This document shows positions 59,342-64,000 of a DNA stretch of 64,000 nucleotides, in pieces. Each line of letters begins with the position of its first letter. Within the stretch, counting starts at the first letter, position 1. The notes under the pieces are model-generated. The model was not told the DNA's origin. It saw nothing but the letters and a program-made list of their open reading frames with translations, and did not search any database. This DNA comes from an uncultured Eubacteriales bacterium. GTDB lineage: Bacteria > Bacillota > Clostridia > Oscillospirales > Acutalibacteraceae. The stretch lies in assembly GCA_934486635.1 (NCBI GenBank), contig CAKSPZ010000002.1, positions 248,001 to 312,000 of the forward strand. Direction: 5' to 3'. The position numbers were made by a program, and so were the translations under genes.

Positions 59342-60123
59342 TATTGATTTTCACCTCTTTTTTTATTTTTCTTTAAAATTTCTTTAGATAAATTAATGTA
59401 GGAACGAGAACCCTTTCCATACCTATCGTAATATATAATAGGTATTCCGAATCCAGGAGCTTCTGACAATTTTACATTTCTTGGTATAACTGTATTAAAA
59501 ACTTTTTGCATAAAAAACTTTTTTACTTCATCAGATACTTGTTGTGTTAATTTTAATCGACCATCAAACATTGTAAAAAGGACTCCTTCAATATCCAAAT
59601 CTGGATTATAAGTTCTTTTTATACGTCTAACTGTGCTCATCAATTGAGACAAACCTTCCAATGCATAATATTCACATTGAATAGGAACAATAACTGAATC
59701 ACATAAACACAAAGCATTAGTTGTGATAATTCCCAAAGAAGGTGGACAATCAACAATAATATAATCATATTGATGTTTAATCATAGTCATAGCTTGACTT
59801 AATTTTGATTCTCTGTTATCTACATTTGCTAATTCTATTTCTGCTCCAGCTAAAGCCATTGTTGAAGGTAAAACATCTAAATTATCAAATTTTGTATGCA
59901 TTATTGCATTATTAATCTTATTAACATCCAATAACACATCATATACAGAACAAGAAAGTTTTCTCTTATCTATCCCTATTCCACTGGTTGTATTTCCTTG
60001 CGGGTCCATGTCAATCAATAATGTTTTCTTTTTAGCTTTACCAAGGGCTGCAGCTAAATTTACAGCTGTAGTTGTTTTTCCAACTCCACCTTTTTGATTT
60101 GTAATTGCAATAATTTTTTCCAT
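59341..60123 (-). CDS. parA: Chromosome partition ATPase ParA (Soj)
   Basis: The 260-residue ATPase uses the deviant Walker A motif KGGVGKTTTAVNL near the N-terminus, with Walker B YIIVDCPPSLG. It forms ATP-dependent gradients on DNA and moves ParB-parS complexes, and in Firmicutes it regulates DnaA. I start at the ATG at 60123 because AAGGAGG lies just upstream; 15 more upstream codons are open without similarity. Confidence 0.96.
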   Translation of the reverse strand: MEKIIAITNQKGGVGKTTTAVNLAAALGKAKKKTLLIDMDPQGNTTSGIGIDKRKLSCSVYDVLLDVNKINNAIMHTKFDNLDVLPSTMALAGAEIELANVDNRESKLSQAMTMIKHQYDYIIVDCPPSLGIITTNALCLCDSVIVPIQCEYYALEGLSQLMSTVRRIKRTYNPDLDIEGVLFTMFDGRLKLTQQVSDEVKKFFMQKVFNTVIPRNVKLSEAPGFGIPIIYYDRYGKGSRSYINLSKEILKKNKKRGENQ

Positions 60124-60153
60124 TATAGTCCTCCTTTCTACATTTATAATAAA

Positions 60154-60181
60154 ATTATACCATAACATATTAAAAAAGCAA
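60154..60181 (-). promoter_or_regulatory. Promoter candidate for parA-parB-serS
   Basis: On the minus strand TTGCTT (60181-60176), 16 nt and a perfect TATAAT (60159-60154) lie 31 nt before the parA start. The nearest parS begins 26 nt upstream, so ParB binding could repress this promoter. Confidence 0.5.
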
Positions 60182-60206
60182 GAAAAAATGACATTAATAG
60201 TTTAAA

Positions 60207-60222
60207 TGTTTCACGTGAAACA
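60207..60222. promoter_or_regulatory. parS site 1
   Basis: Exact 16-bp consensus TGTTTCACGTGAAACA, in the spacer between parA and the noc-like gene. It is the ParB/Spo0J loading site known from Firmicutes. Confidence 0.93.
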
Positions 60223-60251
60223 ATCTAACTAATAATTTTAAAAAAAGAAAA

Positions 60252-60289
60252 AAAAGCTAAAATGTTTCACGTGAAACATTTTAGCTTTT
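60252..60289. promoter_or_regulatory. parS site 2 within a 38-nt perfect palindrome
   Basis: The exact parS core is 60263-60278. Flanking bases extend the symmetry to 19 bp on each side (AAAAGCTAAAA before the core and its complement after it), well beyond what ParB needs. In RNA this would also be a hairpin. Confidence 0.92.
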
Positions 60290-60342
60290 CAAGGGAGTTT
60301 TTACTCACAAAAAAATACTTGTAAATAATAATTTTAAAAAAA

Positions 60343-60374
60343 TATCAAAATGTTTCACGTGAAACATTTTGATA
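60343..60374. promoter_or_regulatory. parS site 3 within a 32-nt perfect palindrome
   Basis: The exact parS core is 60351-60366, with symmetry extended to TATCAAAA on the left and TTTTGATA on the right. It ends 6 nt before the noc-like stop codon and may double as the terminator of the mnmG-rsmG-noc transcript. Confidence 0.92.
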
Positions 60375-60380
60375 AACTAC

Positions 60381-61202
60381 TTACGCAGATTCAACTGTTT
60401 TTATTGCTGAACTTTTTGGAATTCTAACCATATATTCTATGTATTCCTCTGTTTCTCTTTGCGAACGCTCAGCTTCTATCCCTGACATTTTCATTGTATC
60501 TATAGCCTTATTTATAGTATTCATAAAAATCCGCAAATCTTTTATAATAATTTTTCTATGAGTACTCATATTTTTAGATTTGTTTTCAGCTATCATAGAT
60601 TCAATTAAATATTCTGATTTTTGTACATTTAAACCTTTTAAAATTATTCTACTTAAAGCAATCTCCCTTTGCTCTTTATTTTCTAATCTTAAAAGTGCTC
60701 TAGCATGACGTTCTGTTAAATTTGCTTCTGTTATTCGCTGTCTTTCTTCTTTAGACAATTTTAATAAACGAAGTTTATTAGCAATAGTTGATTGTTTTTT
60801 GCCTAGTTTTTGAGCTGCCACTTCTTGCGTTATGCCACAATCTTGAATCAGTCTTTGAATTCCTTCAGCCTCCTCAAAAGGACCCAAATCTGAACGTTGT
60901 AAATTTTCCAGTAAAGCAAAAACCGCTGATTGAGTTTCATCGCAATCTACAATCAAACAAGGAACTACCTTAAAGCCAGCCATAATTGCAGCTCTTAATC
61001 GTCTTTCACCCGCAATAAGTTCAAATTTAGATGCAAAAACTTTTCTTACTGTTAATGGTTGTAATATCCCATTTTCTTTGATACTTTCAGATAAACCTGA
61101 TAAATCTTCTTTTGAAAAGCTTGTCCTAGGCTGTGACCTATTAGGTTCAATTTGAATAACGGGAATGCTTTTTACTTTTTCTGAATTCTGAACAAATATC
61201 AT
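60381..61202 (-). CDS. noc: ParB-family nucleoid protein, Noc-like
   Basis: The 273-residue ParB paralogue has NRSQPRTSFSKED, GILQPLTVRKV, AGERRLRAAIMAG, NLQRSDLGPFEEAEG and a helix-turn-helix (TQEVAAQKLGKKQSTIANKLRLL). Its place between rsmG and parA is that of noc in Bacillus, where it blocks division over the chromosome. Recognition differs between Noc (NBS) and ParB (parS). I saw no NBS site here, only parS, so it could instead be a second ParB. The start is the third of three ATGs after AGGAGGG. Confidence 0.8.
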   Translation of the reverse strand: MIFVQNSEKVKSIPVIQIEPNRSQPRTSFSKEDLSGLSESIKENGILQPLTVRKVFASKFELIAGERRLRAAIMAGFKVVPCLIVDCDETQSAVFALLENLQRSDLGPFEEAEGIQRLIQDCGITQEVAAQKLGKKQSTIANKLRLLKLSKEERQRITEANLTERHARALLRLENKEQREIALSRIILKGLNVQKSEYLIESMIAENKSKNMSTHRKIIIKDLRIFMNTINKAIDTMKMSGIEAERSQRETEEYIEYMVRIPKSSAIKTVESA

Positions 61203-61312
61203 CATCATCCCTCCTACATATATATCTTCAAATCGATAATAGCACAACAATTTAGAAATTATTACACTTTTCTGTAGGAGAAAAAACGTTTTTTTATGTT
61301 GTAAACACAAAA

Positions 61313-62026
61313 CTAGAGCGGTTTTTTTGATATTTTTGAGCCATGTCGGGGATAAATGTTAGAAATATTTGATATTTTATTAAAAATTATAATATTTCTA
61401 TCATTTTTATCAATTAAATTAAATTCTTTTATTTTTAAAACATTTGCATTTAAACATTTTATTGCATTTTTAGAATCATTCAATTCTATTTTAGCATTAC
61501 TTCCTTTTAATGAAATAAATACACCATCTTTTTTTACAAAAGGCATACAATACTCCAATAAAATATTAAGAGGTGCCACTGCCCTAGATGTTGCAATATC
61601 AAATTGCTCTCTGTATTCAGTCGTTCTAGAAGCTTCTTCAGCTCTGGCATGAATAATATCAGCATTACAATCAATCTTATTAAGTAAATCTTTTAAAAAA
61701 ATTAATCGTTTATTCAAACTATCCAGCAAAGTTAAATGTATATCAGGACGCATAATTTTCAGTGGAATACCTGGAAAACCTGCTCCTGTTCCCACATCAA
61801 TAACTTTTGCTCCATAAGGAATATCATAAACTTGCAATACTAACAAGCTATCAAGAAAATGTTTTTTTGCAATTTCTTTAGGTTCTGTTATTGCAGTTAA
61901 ATTTATTTTTTCGTTCCAATCAACTAGTTCTCTTGCATAAATTATAAATTTTTCTATTGCTGCATCTGATATTTTAAATTGACTTTCATTTAATATATCT
62001 TTTATTGATTTTGAAAAATCATCCAT
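61313..62026 (-). CDS. rsmG: 16S rRNA m7G527 methyltransferase RsmG
   Basis: The 237-residue SAM-dependent enzyme methylates G527 of 16S rRNA. It has LVDWNEKINLTAIT, the SAM motif VIDVGTGAGFPGIPLKI and ISLKGSNAKIEL. Its start overlaps the mnmG stop by 8 nt, the usual mnmG-rsmG coupling near the origin in Firmicutes. Confidence 0.95.
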   Translation of the reverse strand: MDDFSKSIKDILNESQFKISDAAIEKFIIYARELVDWNEKINLTAITEPKEIAKKHFLDSLLVLQVYDIPYGAKVIDVGTGAGFPGIPLKIMRPDIHLTLLDSLNKRLIFLKDLLNKIDCNADIIHARAEEASRTTEYREQFDIATSRAVAPLNILLEYCMPFVKKDGVFISLKGSNAKIELNDSKNAIKCLNANVLKIKEFNLIDKNDRNIIIFNKISNISNIYPRHGSKISKKPL

Positions 62027-63908
62027 TTTTTTCTTCCTTTCTTGATTGTTGAGCTAACCATATTAAAAGCACTGATACATCCGCTGGGCTAACCCCAGAA
62101 ATTCTAGAAGCTTGACCTATATTTTCAGGTTTTATTAAGTTTAATTTTTCTACTGCCTCTAGTCGTAGCCCCACAACACTTGAATAATCCATATTTGTAG
62201 GCAATTTTTTTATTTCTAATCGTTTCATTTCTTCTATTTGAGCTAATTGCTTTTTTATGTATCCTTCATATTTTAATTCAACTTCAATCTGTTCAAATAT
62301 TCCAGAATCTAAATGTGGTCTAGTTGTGTCAACAGTTGCTAAACAATCATATGAAATCTGAGGTCTTTTTAGCAGTTCAATCATTCGTATTCCTGAAACA
62401 ATCGGAGATGTTTCACGTGAAACAAGTATTTCATTTACTTCTTCCGATGGCGCTATAACTACTTTCTTTATTCTATTTAATTCATCTTTTTTCGCTTGTT
62501 TTTTATCTGTAAATTTTTTCCATCTTTCATCTGATATAAGACCTATTTTTCTTCCAATAGGAGTTAATCTTTCATCTGCATTATCTTGACGAAGTACAAG
62601 ACGATATTCTGATCTAGAAGTCATCATTCTATAGGGGTCGCTAACTCCTTTAGTTACCAAATCATCAATTAATGTTCCTATATAAGAAGTAGACCTATCT
62701 AATTCCATAGCAGGTTCTTTTTTTACTTTAAGTGCTGCATTTATTCCAGCTACAAGCCCTTGTGCAGCAGCTTCTTCATATCCTGAACTTCCATTAAATT
62801 GACCTGCTCCATATAATCCCGGAAACTCCGTAAACTCTAAAGTTACATTCATTTGTAATGGGTCTACACAATCGTATTCAATTGCATATGCCGGTCTCAT
62901 AATTAAAGCTTTCTCAAAACCCGGTAATGTATGATAAAACTGAATTTGAACTTCTTCAGGTAATGACGATGACATTCCTTGTATATACATCTCATCGGTA
63001 TTTAATCCACATGGCTCGACAAAAAATTGATGTCTTTCTTTATCTGAAAATCTCATAATTTTATCTTCTATACTTGGACAATATCGAGGCCCTTTACCAG
63101 TTATCTCTCCAGCATATAAAGGTGACCTATTTATATTTTTTAAAATAATTTCTTTAGTTTTTTCATTTGTATATCCTATATGACAATCAACTTGATTGCT
63201 ACCACTATATTGAGTTTCATAAGAAAATGGTACAATTTTATCGTCACCATGTTGTACTTCTAGTTTAGAAAAATCTATAGTAGAACGAAGAACCCTAGCC
63301 GGAGTTCCTGTTTTAAAACGCCTGAGTCTTAACCCTAAATTTTTTAAAGACTCACCTAAAAATGATGCTGGAAAAATACCATCCGGACCACTTTCAAAAG
63401 AAACTTCACCTACATAAACTTTACTGCTAAGATATGTTCCTGTTGCAACAATTACTGCCTTAGATTTGTATATAGCATTTAATCGTGTCTTTACTTCCCA
63501 AGTCTCATCGTTTCCTCTTGATACCTCAACAACTTCTGCTTGCCTTAAATCTAAATTTTCTTGTTTTTCTAACTTATATTTCATTGTAGATTTATATTTT
63601 TCTCTGTCAATTTGTACTCTTAAAGAGTGAACAGCCGGCCCTTTTCCAAGATTCAACATCCTGCTTTGTAAAAAACATTCATCTGCTGTTTTTCCCATTT
63701 CTCCACCAAGTGCATCAATCTCTCTAACTAAGTGTCCTTTGGCAGTTCCTCCAATCGATGGATTACATGGACAATTACCTACTGCATCCATATTAATAGT
63801 AAAAATAGCTGTCTTACACCCTAACCGTGCCGACGCTAAACCAGCTTCTATTCCTGCATGACCTGCCCCAATAACTATAACGTCATATTCACCTGCATAA
63901 TAAAACAA
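62019..63908 (-). CDS. mnmG: tRNA uridine-5-carboxymethylaminomethyl modification enzyme MnmG
   Basis: The 629-residue FAD enzyme works with MnmE to modify wobble U34 of tRNAs. It has the FAD site VIVIGAGHAGIEAGLASARLG, CNPSIGGTAKGHLVREIDAL, the GDGIFPASF-like GPDGIFPASFLGES block, and the helical C-terminal domain (ASRISGVSPADVSVLLIWL). A parS site is embedded in its coding sequence. AAGGGA precedes the ATG. mnmE would be expected just beyond the right edge. Confidence 0.96.
   Translation of the reverse strand: MFYYAGEYDVIVIGAGHAGIEAGLASARLGCKTAIFTINMDAVGNCPCNPSIGGTAKGHLVREIDALGGEMGKTADECFLQSRMLNLGKGPAVHSLRVQIDREKYKSTMKYKLEKQENLDLRQAEVVEVSRGNDETWEVKTRLNAIYKSKAVIVATGTYLSSKVYVGEVSFESGPDGIFPASFLGESLKNLGLRLRRFKTGTPARVLRSTIDFSKLEVQHGDDKIVPFSYETQYSGSNQVDCHIGYTNEKTKEIILKNINRSPLYAGEITGKGPRYCPSIEDKIMRFSDKERHQFFVEPCGLNTDEMYIQGMSSSLPEEVQIQFYHTLPGFEKALIMRPAYAIEYDCVDPLQMNVTLEFTEFPGLYGAGQFNGSSGYEEAAAQGLVAGINAALKVKKEPAMELDRSTSYIGTLIDDLVTKGVSDPYRMMTSRSEYRLVLRQDNADERLTPIGRKIGLISDERWKKFTDKKQAKKDELNRIKKVVIAPSEEVNEILVSRETSPIVSGIRMIELLKRPQISYDCLATVDTTRPHLDSGIFEQIEVELKYEGYIKKQLAQIEEMKRLEIKKLPTNMDYSSVVGLRLEAVEKLNLIKPENIGQASRISGVSPADVSVLLIWLAQQSRKEEKNG
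62409..62424. promoter_or_regulatory. parS site 4 inside mnmG
   Basis: Exact 16-bp TGTTTCACGTGAAACA within the mnmG coding region, read on the minus strand as codons for VSRET. Unlike sites 2 and 3 it has no palindromic extension, as expected under coding constraint. Confidence 0.93.
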
Positions 63909-63933
63909 AATTATCCCTTCTTTTCCAAAAATC

Positions 63934-63974
63934 GCGCCGACCAGCGCAGCCTAAATCGCCTGCTCGACCGGCGC
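63934..63974. repeat. GC-rich hairpin with conserved loop upstream of mnmG
   Basis: GCGCCG (63934-63939) pairs with CGGCGC (63969-63974), and GCAG (63946-63949) with CTGC (63960-63963), separated by an internal loop. The 10-nt terminal loop reads GCGATTTAGG on the minus strand, close to the GCGATATAGT loops elsewhere. It lies 25 nt before the mnmG start. Confidence 0.6.
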
Positions 63975-64000
63975 TTTCTCCACTTATACAATTATTTTCC

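Overview
The window reads as chromosomal, origin-proximal DNA from an AT-rich Clostridia-type Firmicute, most likely near Oscillospiraceae/Ruminococcaceae. This rests on gene order: S10-spc-alpha; mreBCD-pbp2-mgsA-hisS-aspS; serS-parB-parA-noc-rsmG-mnmG with four parS sites. It also rests on AAGGAGG-type ribosome binding sites, zinc-type S14, pyruvate phosphate dikinase and the GlyRS type. No phage, transposase or CRISPR was seen. The organism assignment is an inference.

Layout. 1-1325: end of serC and a complete serA. 1345-1438: two GC-rich hairpins between convergent genes. 1464-17485 (minus strand): an intact S10-spc-alpha ribosomal cluster from rpsJ to rplQ. It includes secY, adk, map, a KOW protein, infA, rpmJ and rpoA, and has one unexpected membrane-protein gene between rplW and rplB. 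17851-24861 (minus): twelve consecutive small secreted proteins with near-identical signal-peptide architecture and unrecognised, charged mature parts, plus a decayed remnant. 25206-33944 (minus): aspS, hisS, an MgsA-like protein with altered active-site positions, PBP2, mreD, mreC, mreB. 34206-35591 (minus): dut, zapA, tRNA-Pro. 35834-37950 (plus): a secreted HNH-toxin-like protein and glyS. 38150-39471 (minus): rsmE and a CrtO-like membrane protein. 39645-44592 (plus): cinA C-terminal domain, malQ, glgP, bioY. 44709-47336 (minus): ppdK. 47572-55239 (plus): shortened glmU, prs, pth, mfd, a PrsA-like lipoprotein. 55310-63908: ppa (minus), DUF3048 protein (plus), serS, parB, parA, noc-like, rsmG, mnmG (minus).

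The most unusual content is intergenic. A genome with very AT-rich spacers carries a set of GC-rich, perfectly paired palindromes, usually starting within about 20 nt of a stop codon. At least four (27106-27204, 34859-34970, 38034-38147, 49641-49776) share one architecture without shared sequence: an outer stem closing three abutting hairpins, a cloverleaf or four-way junction with almost no unpaired junction bases. A fifth (54001-54078) has two arms. A second set (31875-31924, 57020-57075, 57083-57136, 63934-63974) shares a conserved 10-nt loop, GCGRTWTAGK, on GC-rich stems. Two of its members carry compensatory stem changes, and an adjacent pair has complementary loops that could kiss. I do not recognise these as a described family.

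Functional coherence: the ribosomal cluster supplies translation, Sec export and transcription; mre/PBP2 builds the sidewall; malQ/glgP/ppdK turn stored glucan into pyruvate and ATP; glmU/prs/pth/mfd form a typical Clostridial block; ParAB/Noc/parS handle chromosome segregation. The secreted cluster and the secreted HNH-like protein suggest interaction with a host or with other bacteria.
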